Translations under genes and position numbers: made by a program
Part shown: one piece after another, positions 1 through 10,900 of the stretch
Numbering within the stretch: position 1 is the first letter of the stretch
Layout of the letters: each line of letters begins with the position of its first letter
Assembly (NCBI GenBank): GCA_964019335.1
Contig: OZ025662.1
Span: 372,001-436,000, forward strand
Origin: Diplonema japonicum
Taxonomy: Eukaryota; Euglenozoa; Diplonemea; Diplonemida; Diplonemidae
DNA length: 64,000 bases
Direction: 5' to 3'
The notes under the pieces: model-generated
Seen by the model: only the letters and a program-made list of their open reading frames with translations
Database searches by the model: none
What the model was told of the DNA's origin: nothing

Positions 1-240
1 GCAGACGGTCCCGTTCTCGGTCCTCCTGGTCTTAAGATTTGGTTTGAAAGCACTACCACCATCGCGGAGCCCGCCACTCCTTGCCGTGCTACAATTGCAA
101 CAACGGACTTCGAGACCTTGCTCCCTGTTAGCGGGATGGGTGTCTTGCACCTCCCGCAGACTTACTACCACCTTTTCAACAGCGATGAAAACCACGTATC
201 TAGGAACCAGTCTCCATGTTGGCCGTTCGATGCGTCCTGA
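1..240 (+). CDS. 3' end of an unrecognised protein-coding gene
   Basis: Frame 1 is open from the first base of the window to a TGA at 238-240, giving 79 residues of complex, non-repetitive sequence. The composition resembles the coding DNA further along and differs from the A/G-rich spacer that begins right after the stop. The fragment contains the short segments GPPGLKIWF near its start and YYHLFNSDENHVSRNQSPCWPF near its end (given here only as landmarks), and no domain that I recognise. The start codon and upstream exons lie outside the window, and the first bases (gcag) could be part of a splice acceptor, so the true exon may begin a few bases in. The reading frame is an inference from openness and composition. 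Confidence 0.45.
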   Translation, partial: ADGPVLGPPGLKIWFESTTTIAEPATPCRATIATTDFETLLPVSGMGVLHLPQTYYHLFNSDENHVSRNQSPCWPFDAS

Positions 241-487
241 TCTTACACATGGTCGCTGGAAGAAAGAGAGGAAAAAGAAAGAGAAGAAAAAAAAAAAAGA
301 AGAGAGGGAAAAGTGAGAGATCTTTACCTTTTTTTTTTTTGAGTAGTGAAAGTAGTGAAATCTTCCAATTCTGCTTTACGGTCATCTTCTCCCACTCCAA
401 ACCCCCACAGTGGTCAGAACGTGTACTTTTCACATTGGTTGGCAGGGGGAGAGGGAGGAGGGAAGGGAGAGAGGGGGTGAAAAAGAA

Positions 488-967
488 ATGGCCCCAGGGA
501 ATGAAATCCCTTTGGGGAGCTTGGGGTTTGATGCTATGTTCTCCGCAACGCAGATCGGGACGATTCAAGGATTGCACTATGTGGTGCTGTGCGTCGTGCT
601 GCAGGTGGCGAGTTGGGTACAGGGGAATACTGCTGAGGTCAGGCACGTATTCTTGGTGGAACCCCTTGGTGCGGAGGCGTTCACTCTCACAGCAGTGCAC
701 GCTGTGAGTTCTCTCGCCACCGGCTATTTCATATTTTTAATAGCTGAGCGCAGCCGGAAATGTCTCGACCAGTCAGCCACCATCTACTTCCTACACTTCC
801 TGCTGTGTTGCACTCTGATCGCCTTCCCGATATCACTGGCATTCTATTTCCTGCTTTTCTTTACGTTTGCTCTGACATTCTTTTCTTCGCGATATCTATG
901 CATGGCAAAGGAGCAGTCAGAGGTCACTCTGGATCGGAAGAGATCGCAAGGCGCGACCACAGTTTAA
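488..967 (+). CDS. SYS1: SYS1-like Golgi membrane protein
   Basis: A 159-residue, mostly hydrophobic protein with four predicted membrane segments. Family features visible are the N-terminal amphipathic block with D-A-M-F and the Q-I-x-x-I-Q-G motif in the first helix, a central R-x-R-K-C-L-D motif between membrane helices 2 and 3, and the C-terminal Y-L-C-M-x-x-E motif in which the family normally ends. SYS1 is a Golgi integral membrane protein known to recruit the Arl3/ARFRP1 GTPase in yeast and animals. The length matches the family (about 150-160 aa). The start is the ATG at 488, preceded by an A-rich leader; the frame is open further upstream, but only through G/A-rich low-complexity sequence. 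No intron is needed. The assignment rests on motif recall, not alignment. Confidence 0.8.
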   Translation: MAPGNEIPLGSLGFDAMFSATQIGTIQGLHYVVLCVVLQVASWVQGNTAEVRHVFLVEPLGAEAFTLTAVHAVSSLATGYFIFLIAERSRKCLDQSATIYFLHFLLCCTLIAFPISLAFYFLLFFTFALTFFSSRYLCMAKEQSEVTLDRKRSQGATTV

Positions 968-1111
968 AAAAAAAAAGAAAAAAGAGGAAAAAGAAAATGA
1001 CAAAAATAAGGGCATTGCACACATTTAAAAAAGAAAAGAAAGAGAGCAAAACGAAATCACACCATCAAAGGAAGGGCTGAACACACACCAGAGAAAAAAA
1101 GAACAGGAAAG

Positions 1112-1226
1112 ATGTCCATAGACTTCACGACAAAAGCTGTGGAGCTGGCTAGAAAAGCAGCGGAACACGACGAGAAAAAGGAATACGAACAGGCTCATGC
1201 AAACTATGTTATGGTATGGGAGAGGC

Positions 1227-1261
<35 letters not shown>

Positions 1262-2494
1262 ATTTTTTTTTCTCCTCATCAGGCAATCGAAAGATTTCTT
1301 ACCGCGGTTAAGTACGAGAAGGAAAAAAGAAAGAGGGACATTTTGAAGGCGAAGGCGGGGGATCTGGCGGACCGCGCAGAGAAAATAAAGGAATATCTCG
1401 ATAATGCAAAAGAGAACGATGGGGGCGGAGGAGGGGGCAGCGCACAAGCAACGAAATCAAAAGCACAACAAAAAAAAAAAGATGAAGACGAAGACAAGCT
1501 CAAGGCCAACCTCGAAGGCGCCATTGTGAAAGAAAAACCAAACGTCTCATGGGACGATATCGCAGGACTGGAAGCCGCGAAGGACGCACTTCGAGAAGCC
1601 GTCATCCTTCCCATCAAATTCCCACAACTCTTCACGGGAAAAAGAAAACCTTGGAGGGGCATTCTCATGTACGGCCCCCCCGGCACTGGTAAAACATACC
1701 TTGCAAAGGCAGTTGCAACAGAGTCAAACACAACCTTCTTCAGTGTGTCATCTGCCGATATTATGTCAAAGTGGGTCGGCGAATCCGAAAAGCTAGTCCG
1801 CAATCTTTTCAACATTGCAAGGGAGAACAAACCGTCGATTATTTTCGTTGACGAAATTGACAGTTTATGCAGTGCGAGAGGTGCTGGGGACAACGAGTCA
1901 GCTTCGAGAGTTAAAACGGAATTTTTGGTTCAAATGCAAGGGGTTGGGAACGACGATACTGGGGTATTGGTTCTCGCTGCCACCAACTTGCCGTGGCAGC
2001 TTGACAGTGCCATTAGAAGGAGATTTGAGAGACGAATTGAAATCCCGATCCCCGATGCTCCTGCACGGGCTCATATGTTTAAAATCCATCTCGGAACTAC
2101 TCCTCACACTCTTTCTGAGGCAAATTTCGACGAGCTCGGCCGTCTTTCCGAAAGATATTCTGGATCTGACATCAACGTCTTGGTTCGGTCAGCCATGATG
2201 GAGCCGGTCCGCACGCTGCAGATAGCTACTCACTTCAAGACCGTGTCAGGCCCTGACCCTGATGACCCGACAAAGATTATTCCCAACAGGCTGACGCCGT
2301 GCTCTCCCGGCGACCCTGCCGGAAAGGAGATGTCTCTTCTGAAGATCCCCGACCCTCGTATGGTGCTGCCTCCTGATGTTTCTATGGACGACTTTTTGAA
2401 GGCTTTCAAGAACGCCCGGCCTTCCGTCTCTGAAGAGGATATTGGTGAACATAAGAAGGTATTTTTTTTTTTTTTTTTTTTTTTTTTTGTGGGG

Positions 2495-2539
<45 letters not shown>

Positions 2540-2572
2540 CAGTTCACGATGGATTTCGGTCAAGAAGGGTGA
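1112..2572 (+). CDS. VPS4: VPS4 AAA-ATPase (ESCRT-III disassembly)
   Basis: Three exons: 1112-1213, 1283-2458 and 2543-2572, joined in phase 0 by GT-AG introns at 1214-1282 and 2459-2542; product 435 aa. Exon 1 plus the start of exon 2 forms the MIT domain (residues about 1-75), which binds ESCRT-III tails. A Gly/Lys/Asp linker follows. The AAA core has Walker A GPPGTGKT (about 165-172), Walker B IIFVDEID (about 220-227), and the RRRFERR segment holding the arginine fingers. The last exon encodes the characteristic C-terminus ending FGQEG, which confirms the splicing. VPS4 hydrolyses ATP to pull apart ESCRT-III filaments in endosomal sorting, cytokinesis and membrane repair. The first intron holds a run of about 30 A, the second a T run and an (AT)n microsatellite. 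An in-frame ATG at 1259 lies inside intron 1 and is not the start. Confidence 0.96.
2497..2531. repeat. (AT)n microsatellite in VPS4 intron 2
   Basis: About 17 AT dinucleotides between a T run (2462-2488) and the T-rich 3' end of the intron. It lies fully within the intron at 2459-2542. Confidence 0.95.
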
Positions 2573-2606
2573 GAATATGGGTTTTTTTTTTCTTTTTTTT
2601 TTTTAA

Positions 2607-3857
2607 CCCATAAAGGACCGCTATTTTTTCGTCTAAAAAGTCGATTTTGAACTTTTCGTTCAAATACCAAAATAAAATGGCGAGGGTGGAGTTAGAGGGT
2701 GTGTACCTATATTATTTTCACTACCCCATTTCTGGAGCGCGAAGCGGCCTGCATTTCAGCCCCAGACGCGCTTATTCAGCGTGCAGGGTGGGCTGGTTAT
2801 TTTTTTTTCACCACTTATGGCTGTTCTTTGAACACAAGGTCCGAGGTGCCGCAGATATGCGACTTGTCCAATTTAAACGTATTTTTATTTTCAAGTGGTT
2901 TTCAAGAGGTTTTCAGGTGGTTTTTTAAGGTGTTGTTAGTGTGGAAAAATTCGAAACAGGGCACAGGGCACAGGGCACATTGCTACGTTGCAATCTCTGC
3001 ACGAGAACATGGCCTGGGTGCGTTTTTTCTCTAATTTGTTGCACACAGTGCAATTCCGTGCCTTTTGCATCTTTTCAGGACACATTAAAGGTGCACAATT
3101 GGGTACATACAGGGATGACCAAGAAGGAACCACAAGATTTATAAGATTGCGCCCTTTAGCCATTCTGTCTCCTTCTCCTCCACCAGGGGGCAACCCAAAC
3201 CGCATTTGGCGCATTATTTTTAGGAGCCTGTTTATTTCCATTACCGTTCTGAAATATTGTGAATATGGGGTATCTGTGAGTTCATCCTGTGCCCAGTAGA
3301 CCTTGATATCTGTCTTGATTATGAGCCTGTAAGTATCTAAAAGCCTCTATACCACTCGAATGGCTTGCTGCCCACCCCACGATAGCCTTTTAGAGCCGCA
3401 GGAGTGAAAAACAAACTCAAAGTACAGGACAAGCCCCCTGCTGGAGGGCCGCCCTATCAAAAACAAAGGAAAAACCTCCAGCCCGTTGAGACCCACTACT
3501 GGTACACTTGGACCTGGTACCTTGCGAAATATTTTCCTCCCCACCTTCTCGATTTTGTCATCCTATTCCATATCCGGGATATCCCCATCATCCGGTGACA
3601 CTGGCCCTTCTTCAGAAGTACTTTCGGCACTACTCCTTATGGGGTGTAAAAAAACAATGTCTGTGCCACTATTTTTTTCCTCCGATTTTTTTCCTTGCAG
3701 TTTGGATGCAAAAATTTACGAGCGATATAGCGTTCAGTATAAAAAAAGTCGCGCAATAAGGCCCCTCTTTAAAGAGTGGGCATGCAGAGCACTAAAAATG
3801 CCTTAGCAGAATTTTAAATTTTTTTTAGCTGAATAATCAGCTCCGGTCCTTTATGGG
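2607..3857 (-). mobile_element. Degenerate piggyBac-family DNA transposon, copy A
   Basis: 1,251 bp bounded by 14-bp terminal inverted repeats CCCATAAAGGACCG and flanked on both sides by the tetranucleotide TTAA (2603-2606 and 3858-3861), the piggyBac target-site duplication. On the minus strand a broken transposase can be read. It includes a piece resembling the piggyBac segment R-x-x-x-I-x-R-x-x-R-F upstream of D-R-x-x-K-x-R-x-L (about 3241-3110), and a C-terminal cysteine-rich zinc-binding tail with C-x2-C, C-x2-C, M-C and C spacing (about 3060-2940). No frame is continuous over the element. It starts 35 bp after the VPS4 stop codon. Relative to copy B (53135-54527) it is inverted; the ends match but the middle differs, each copy keeping different internal segments. 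Confidence 0.9.
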
Positions 3858-3861
3858 TTAA

Positions 3862-4715
3862 AAAAAAATTACGGGGATCTTTTTATGAAACAGTATTTTT
3901 ATAAAAAAAAAAGAAAAGAAAAAAGCCTGTGTGTTTGTGGTTGCTAAAAAAAAAAAAAAAAAAAAAAAACATTTTTTTTTTCTTACTGAGATTTTTTTTT
4001 TCTCTCTTTCGGGTTAATAGGAGGGAAATGGTTGTTTTTTCGTTTCCCTCTCTTTTTTTCTTCTTTTTTTCTTCTTTTTTTCTTCTTTTTTTCCTGTTTA
4101 TCTCTGCCCCTTTTCCCCTCAAAAAAAAAAGGTGTTTCGCTCCTTTGTTACAGTTTCAGATCTTCTCCCTCCCTTTATTTCTTCCCCCAAAGAGAAAGAA
4201 AAAAGCCCTTTTTTCAGAATTTGCGCAAAATACACTGTCCTTTTTTTTCTTCCAAATCTCCTGCTACTTTTTTTCCCCCACCAGCTTCCCCTTTCTCTTT
4301 TTAGTTCTTTTATTCAATACTGCTTCCCCCCTATCCTCTCACCCAGCCTCTGGACCGAGTGGGGGGGGGGGGGGGGGTGAGCAAAAGAAAGTAAAAAAAT
4401 GTGCATTTCAGGGGGAGGGGGTGAGTAAAAAAAAAGTGAATTATACTCGTAAAGGTGAAAGGTGGTACGGGGGGGGGAGCTATTTTTATTTTAAGGGGGT
4501 GCTATTTTTTTTTCCTTTTCCTTTTTTTTCGTCTCCTTTTTTTCGTTGTCTAACCGTTGCCCCCCCCCCGTCGTTTTTTTTTCTCAATAAAGCTCTCTGT
4601 TTTTGTTTTGTTTTTTATTCAAATCAACAACAAAAAATCAGAGAGTGGGGAGAAAAAAAAGAAGGAAATAAATAAATAAAAAAAAAGCGTTCTTCCCGAC
4701 AGCAATCAAAACCAG
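3862..4715. other. Low-complexity spacer
   Basis: Homopolymer and purine/pyrimidine tracts: A run near 3945-3969, (T)nC stretches around 4045-4095, and a G run of about 17 near 4361-4377. ORFs here encode only F/K/S-rich sequence. I see no gene. An AATAAA at about 4586 could be a polyadenylation signal of an unseen transcript, but nothing else supports that. Confidence 0.7.
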
Positions 4716-5483
4716 ATGGCTGTTGCAGTCCTTGTGGCCATCGCAGCGAAATGTATTGTGACAAATGAAAAGGCCCCCTTGGACGATGTAACGGTGCCCT
4801 TCAGCAACATCAAGGAAGACACAAGCATGGTGACGCAAGACCTCATCAAGGAGGCCCGGATGGGCTGCGGCAAGGGAACCGTCAATGTGCCCGTTCTGTG
4901 CAAGGTTCAGACTTACGACAGTTGCGGCAATGCTGAAGGGGAAATGGCCAACGAGACATCTATACAAGCCGATGTGAAAGCCTTAGGGGAGCAAGGATGG
5001 ATACAGGTAAGCAACGTAGTTCACTCCACTGGCAACGAGTTCAGATTTCACTTCACCGCTGACAAGGTGGGGGTGTACCAAGTATCTCTAAACATTACAT
5101 TCCCGCTGTCAGTTGTCGTCCAGAAAACCCTAGTTGTAATGTCAGACACAGTACAGTCGTGCACGACCCTCCCGCAGCACAGTCAGGCCAGGGAAGCCAT
5201 CGAGGCAGGTACGCGTTATAGTGATCTTACCTCGACTGTAACCACCTTCAAGCACCCCACCCCTGCCTCTGTTGTGCTGAGGGAGAACGCTATTCGCAGT
5301 GCCGCCACGCATAATGGTATTCTGCAGACTCTTGACGTCCCCCGAGGGCTGCCCCCGCCCACGCAATTCCCTGCGCTCGGACACACTCATCCCAACAACA
5401 TCCTCAAACACACTACACCACCTACCACAACCTTTCTTGGCCTGCCAGACGGCTTTTGCCAAACATTTGATAAGTCTTATTAG
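4716..5483 (+). CDS. Small protein with one filamin/Ig-like domain
   Basis: A 255-aa ORF starting at ATG 4716 behind an A-rich leader. Residues about 65-145 look like a filamin (ABP280)-type immunoglobulin fold: a D-S-C-G-N turn after the first strands, a W-I-x-V segment, then F-x-A-D-K-V-G-V-Y-x-V close to the end of the domain, which is the family's hallmark. The C-terminal 100 residues are Pro/Thr/His-rich and probably disordered. The first 12 residues are hydrophobic and could be a weak signal anchor or simply a buried strand. A GTAAGC sits at 5008 after CAG but reading straight through preserves the domain, so I leave it unspliced. The two big coiled-coil proteins downstream also carry Ig-like modules. 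The specific function is unknown. Confidence 0.6.
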   Translation: MAVAVLVAIAAKCIVTNEKAPLDDVTVPFSNIKEDTSMVTQDLIKEARMGCGKGTVNVPVLCKVQTYDSCGNAEGEMANETSIQADVKALGEQGWIQVSNVVHSTGNEFRFHFTADKVGVYQVSLNITFPLSVVVQKTLVVMSDTVQSCTTLPQHSQAREAIEAGTRYSDLTSTVTTFKHPTPASVVLRENAIRSAATHNGILQTLDVPRGLPPPTQFPALGHTHPNNILKHTTPPTTTFLGLPDGFCQTFDKSY

Positions 5484-5485
5484 TT

Positions 5486-5518
<33 letters not shown>

Positions 5519-5568
5519 CCGGTAAGGTTCGGTCAGGTTCTTTTTTTTCCCCTTTTCTTTTTTTTCAT

Positions 5569-5583
5569 ACTGTAAAACCGATA
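5569..5583. repeat. Solo copy of the CTGTAAAACCGATA motif
   Basis: The same 14-mer forms the terminal inverted repeats of a 136-bp element at 39455-39590. Here only one arm is present, in the spacer just before the RBM26/27-like gene. This may be a decayed end of that element. Confidence 0.5.
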
Positions 5584-5649
5584 AAGTTTGAACGTACCCC
5601 CCTCCCTCAGGTGAAGGTTGGCAACCCCTTTGGAGGAACAACAAAGCAA

Positions 5650-7653
5650 ATGTCAACATATGACTTCATAGGAGGGAAGCTCGGCAAGGCGGTTGAGGAC
5701 ACGTCGCACAGCGAGGCGATTCTGCCTTATGTGTTCAGCGTGTTTAATAAGGTAGGGGGCGAAGGCTCCGTGGAGACATGCATGGAGGAGCTGAAGGATG
5801 TTGGGGTGAAGGAAGGACTGAGAGAATTCGTAGAAGAGGTACTAGAGTTCATGAAGAACAAGACGGAGGGAGGCGAGGAGCAGAGGAAACGTGCGAGGAG
5901 TGACGAAGATGAAGAGCCTGGTGAGGCTAAAAAGCAAGCACGGAACGACAGAGGTGGGAACCCTGTTCGCAGAGGCAGGTTCCAAAACGCTGACAGCGAC
6001 GACGAGGACGAAGATGACGATCACGAAGTAGCTGAGGAGCACCCGATGCTCGGGGCAGCAACCACGACCACTACTAACATCAACATCAACACTAACATCA
6101 ACACCAACATCAACACTAACACCAACACAGTAGCATCTACGACCGCCTCCACCATGCAGGGTTTGGGGAGCATTCCGGCACCGCCCCCACCCCCCCCTCC
6201 CGTGCCCACCAGGGAATCTGCAAACATGCACATAAACAAGCCCCCACACTTAAGCAAAAACTGGGGCGGAAAAGGGCAGCGAGGAAGCACAGGCCCCCCC
6301 AGAATCACCCCCGAACTTCTCACCGGCAACAACCTCAGCTCTCTCCTCACGCCCTCTGCGCTTTCCAACATCACATCCACCCTACGCCTCAACCTTGGAC
6401 AGACCCAGCAGCCCTTGGCTCCTATCATACCCCAGACACCGGAGATTCCCAGAGCTGATGATAACTTGGTATGCCTCTTGTCGCCTTTTTACCTACCCCA
6501 GACCGCGCTTCTTTCACAATTGCAGCAGCAACAGCAACAGCAGCAACAACCACAGCAACAACTACCCCTCGCAGACAAGCCCCTGCCTGTGGACCTCAAT
6601 TCGCTTCTCCAGACAGTGGTATGTTCTGACAGTGCGGTACGCACCCCACCACACAGACACCGTCGCCCCCCCAGCCAGTTGACGCTTTCCTCGGACAAAC
6701 GGGCAGCGACTCTAAACGTATGTGCTAGTTTTTTTAAATGGCAGGGATGACCAAAAGCAAAACAAAACTACGCAGGTGGGGACATGGTCTCGCAGCTCCA
6801 ACAGTTGCAGCAAAAGGACAACGAAAAGCAGCACAAGAAACAGGTACAGCGACTGGGCGCGATTCTGGTGCTGTGCAAGGTGCAGGCACACATGAACACC
6901 GAGACAGGGATCAAAATGCACTTCGACAAATTTGGGAAGGTGAACCTGGTGCTCTGCTCCGTGACGACGAGCAAAGCGTACGTCGTGTTCGCAAAGGTGT
7001 CGGAGTGCACTGCAGCGAAAGAGAGCTTCGAAGCGGTGATGGGGAACAGGTTCATCATGGTGTACCCCTGCGGGACGTCCGACGTGGAGGATATGATCAA
7101 GATACCGTTAAAGCCCTTCCAGGTCCAGAAGAGCGACGACGAAATTGCGACTATGGAGAAAGACGTGAGAGAAGCAAAAGCACTGTTAGAAGGACTTGAA
7201 TCACAAGCCCAAGCGGACCCTGAAGACGAAACTATGAAGGCGGATGTTGAAAAAGCAGCTGCGACGCTGGCGGAGCTTCAACAGGAGCTGAGTGCTTTGA
7301 AGGCGTCGAAAGCATCTAACGAAGCGGTCCACACCCCCGTCAAGCCCACTGAGAAGAAGCCATGGTGGGCCACTACCCGTTCAAACACCTTTGACAACAG
7401 GTCCAGGAAGCTCACCGTCTCCAACATCCCTGAAAGCTCCTCGCTACTCAAGCAGAAGGACCACTTCGCGCAGTTCGGAGAAGTTAAAACCTTCGAGCCC
7501 TCTGAGGAAACCGTAATCGTCGAATATTCATTAAGATGGCAGGTATGATATGACTTCAGCTCTCCTCCATAGTAATATAACACACAACAGGCCGAGAAAT
7601 GCCAAGCTTCGCTTCTGGCCACCGAGCCCGACGTTAAGGTCGAGTTCATGTGA
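5650..7653 (+). CDS. RBM26/RBM27-like RNA-binding protein
   Basis: Five exons: 5650-6468, 6526-6618, 6675-6717, 6776-7542 and 7591-7653, with GT-AG introns of 42-58 nt (the first two and the last phase 0, the third phase 1); product 594 aa. Order of parts: an N-terminal helical PWI-like domain (about 1-75), a charged basic/acidic segment, an Asn/Thr microsatellite stretch, a proline run, a polyQ run starting exactly at the second exon, RRM1 (about 343-420), a coiled coil (about 430-505) and a C-terminal RRM (about 525-594) whose last strands are in exon 5. PWI-like start, RRM, coiled coil and terminal RRM match RBM26/27, which act in nuclear RNA surveillance. I do not see the CCCH zinc finger those proteins carry. 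A probable 5'UTR splice acceptor (ctcag) lies at 5611. The polyQ boundary allows alternative acceptors 3 nt apart. Confidence 0.7.
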
Positions 7654-7984
7654 AAGTATACAAATTATAAGAAGAAATAGTGTGTTTTTTTTCTTTTCTT
7701 TTTTCTTTTTTTTCTTTTCTTTTTCGCAAGAACGAGTCTTTGACTTGTCTAAACAAAAAGGGGAACGTTGGCAACGTGTTTACGAGTTTTATAAATCTTT
7801 CTCCAGGTTTCTCAGTTCCTCTTTTTTTTTTTTTTTTATATTGTTGCTTAACATACCCTTACCGATTAGTTAGTTCTTTGTTTTTTTTTTCTTTTTTTCT
7901 TTCTTTCTCTTTTTGAGGAATTATATGTACTTTCCTACGTTTTCTTTTAACAAGCCCATTCAATTCAGGTCCCAGGGACATGCC
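7654..7984. other. Pyrimidine-rich spacer/5'UTR of the giant gene
   Basis: T/C tracts on either side of a unique island. At 7726-7759 it contains a sequence that recurs at 39989-40025 (shared core GTCTTTGACTTGTCTAAAC). A splice-acceptor-like pyrimidine tract ending in aattcag lies at 7962-7968, 17 bp before the chosen start codon of the giant gene. The first ATG after it (7980) is out of frame and gives a short overlapping reading frame. Confidence 0.5.
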
Positions 7985-10900
7985 ATGTCGCATGAGGGGC
8001 AGTGGGCGTACCCCGTGCGAGAGGTCCTCTCAAATGATATGAAAGAAGCGGCACGCGTCTTGAGGGTCAGAGAACATGAACTGCAAGACGCGCAAAAGAG
8101 ACACAGGCAGCTTGAAGAAAAGCTGCAGCAGAAGGATGACAACATCTCGGGGCTGCTGGACAGGGTAGTATTTCTCGAAACAGAGGTTGCAAAGGAGCGA
8201 ATATCTATACAGGAGGCCGATGCCAAGTCGCGTGCCTCAGACCGCACGTCGTCTGAGCTGATCGTTGTGAACACCAAGCTTCGCGAGGAGCTTGGCCGTC
8301 TCAATAGGGACCTTTCAAAGGTCACAACACTCCCTTCGTCGCAAGCCACCACCGAGACGTATAAACAAGACATCGAGGCTGCTCAATACGAGCAAGCCAT
8401 GCAGCTGCGGGAGGTCTGGCACGGTATTTTAAAACTGGAGAGAGTGCTGGAAATGGACGACGACAACGACGCACTGGCCAATACCATTGTCGGCAAATGG
8501 GGTTGGGATGAATCGGAAGCAACGGAAATTGGTATCGGGCTTGAAGGTGACCGCCTTATGCGTGGCATCCCCAGCACGGTGTGGATCACCGCAAGGGACG
8601 GGAGCGGGCAAGGCGCCGACCTTCCGCAATGCGCACAGATCGTCGTGAAAGCTAGCAGTGAAGAACAGCCTAACCGACTTGTCCTTGTTGGATACGGTGG
8701 CCTCCACCTCGATGGGATCAGGAGGGTGTCCCCAAACACCTGGAGTGTGAGGTGCACTGCAAGCGAGGGCAGGGGGCAGGACCGTGTCGGCATACGTCTC
8801 CTCACCTCCAGCGGCGCCCTCATGGCGGCCCGCACCCTCCCTGTTGTGGGGGGGACAACTTCGTTGGACAACACTTCCGCTATCAGGTCGTCGGGACTGG
8901 GCGAAATCATGGAGCTGGAACGGTCGGGCATCATGGCAGACAGGGAATGGAGCGAGCCGAACCTTGCACACTGTGACCTGCACTTCAGCCCCGATCCTGT
9001 GGGACCCGGGGGGGTGGTGAAGGCGACCCTTTCTCTGCGAGACTACGATGGTGCATTGTTGCAGGCTGCGCCGGAGGGTTTGCAGTGTGCAGTGCGCGGG
9101 GGAAGTGGGGTGACGGCAGGGTCCCTCACAGCACCGAAGGCACAGCACGGCTCGGTGTGCTTCTCGTTCAATGCATCACAAGACCACGGGACGGCAAGGG
9201 TGGCAGCAGTGGTGTCTGTCGAGGGGGGCGTGTCAGTCTCCTTGGAGGGCAGCGTCGCTGTGCGGAAGATCCCAATGTCGTCGGCTGTCTGCGAGTTCCC
9301 CTTGAAGCTCAGGTCCATCAGGGGCATCATCAAGTCCATCATGCGTTCCTTGCGTCAGAACGAGCAGAGACTGAACGCTCAAGAAAACCTTATTGCAAAT
9401 CTTGAGAACAGCCGCCCTTCACAGCCAGTTGCCGAGAAGATGGCGTTCCTTGAGGCACTTGTCGACGAGCAGCGAGAGGCACTGTCTTTCAGCGATGCGG
9501 AAATTTCGGGACTGACTGCTAGCTTAGAAGACGCGATGCGAGAAATCCATCAGAACAAAGAACTCGAGAGGGGGCTGAAGACTAAAATAGACATTCTAGA
9601 ACGACAACTGGCGTCAAGCGAGTGGGATCGCTTGGATACTGCTGCACAGTCGAACGAGAGGTTGATCAGCGCGCTGTGTGTGCTGCCGCCCACCCAGCAA
9701 CTGAACGAGATCCTCCAAGAGTACGCTGGCATCAAGCGGTCTGCTGTGAACATTCACGATGCGATCCCGAAGGAAGTAGAACACCTGCGAGATGCACTGA
9801 ACGCAGCAGAAGAACGATGCAGAGAGTTGATGAAAGAGCTGTCGGGTGTGAGCGCTGCTGACCAGCTGAAGGAACTGCTGTCTAAGGTCGAAGGGGTGTC
9901 GGACTCACTTGTTGTGTCTGGCGAGAATTTCAAAAAACTGGAGGAAGCAATGCACCCGAAGGAAGCTCCTCTCGAGCTCGCCTCAGTTGTTCAGAAGCTT
10001 AAGGAGTCAGAGCAACGTATCAAGCAGCAGGACCAGGAACTGGAAGACCTGCGACGCCAGTTGGACGCACAGCAGCCCGCCAACCTCCCCCTTGCGCAGC
10101 GCATCGACAACATACGCCGCAGGAGCACAGCCCTAGAGTCAGACATGAAGAATGTTCTGATTGACTTACCTGAGCCAGCCCTCGAACCCGAAGCCTTGAC
10201 GAGAGCCAGGGAGCTTGTCTCTTTCCTCAACGGGCACGAAAGCATCTACAACCACCCCCAGCACAACAGCCTCTTCGAAGAAGAGCAGCTGAAGCGTGAA
10301 ATTATTACCCTTGCCGAGGATAGCGAGGCTGCCAGTAGTGCATCACTATGCAAAGCCGAGCAAGCGACCTTAGAGAGCAATGAGCGGGCTGGGAAGATGA
10401 ATGCCTCTCTTGTGTCTACACTGGAAGAAGCTTGGAGAGCGCATTCAGAGGAGCGAGACACTGACACGCAGCAGAAGGACAACGTCTTCGTTATGGAATG
10501 CCTGCAACGCGAAATTGTGACACTTAAGGAAATAGCTGCTTTTAATTACACACTGTACCAGCGACAGAGGGACAGACCGCAAAGCACTGCGAAGACCTCC
10601 GAGCTCGAAGAATTTGTCACAACGCTCAAAAGTGAGAGAGCATCGTATGACACCGAGTTGCACCACTTTGTCAAGCAGCTTGAAGGGGAGAAGGCAGCTC
10701 TTGAAGCGGAGCTACACATATCAAAGCAGCTCATCGAAAAGAATGAGCGTGCAACCCCTTTCGAGAGTGACGAGACGACACGCAGCACGGCGGAAATTGT
10801 TAGGCTGCGTTCTCTTGTCGAGAGCCTTGAAGCAGAGAAGGCAGCTCTCGAAGCGACCAACACTAAGGAGCTGACCCAACTGGGATCAGTTGAAGGGGAG

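Noticed and set aside
1259-1282. ATG at 1259 as VPS4 start
   Set aside because: It lies inside intron 1; starting there would remove the first helix of the MIT domain that exon 1 (from 1112) supplies.
3929-4675. 248-aa ORF in the spacer after piggyBac copy A
   Set aside because: Made of homopolymer and (T)nC tracts; F/S/K-rich, no domain, no start context.
5008-5013. GTAAGC after CAG as a splice donor in the 4716 gene
   Set aside because: Reading through gives an intact filamin-like domain ending, and no suitable acceptor restores it.
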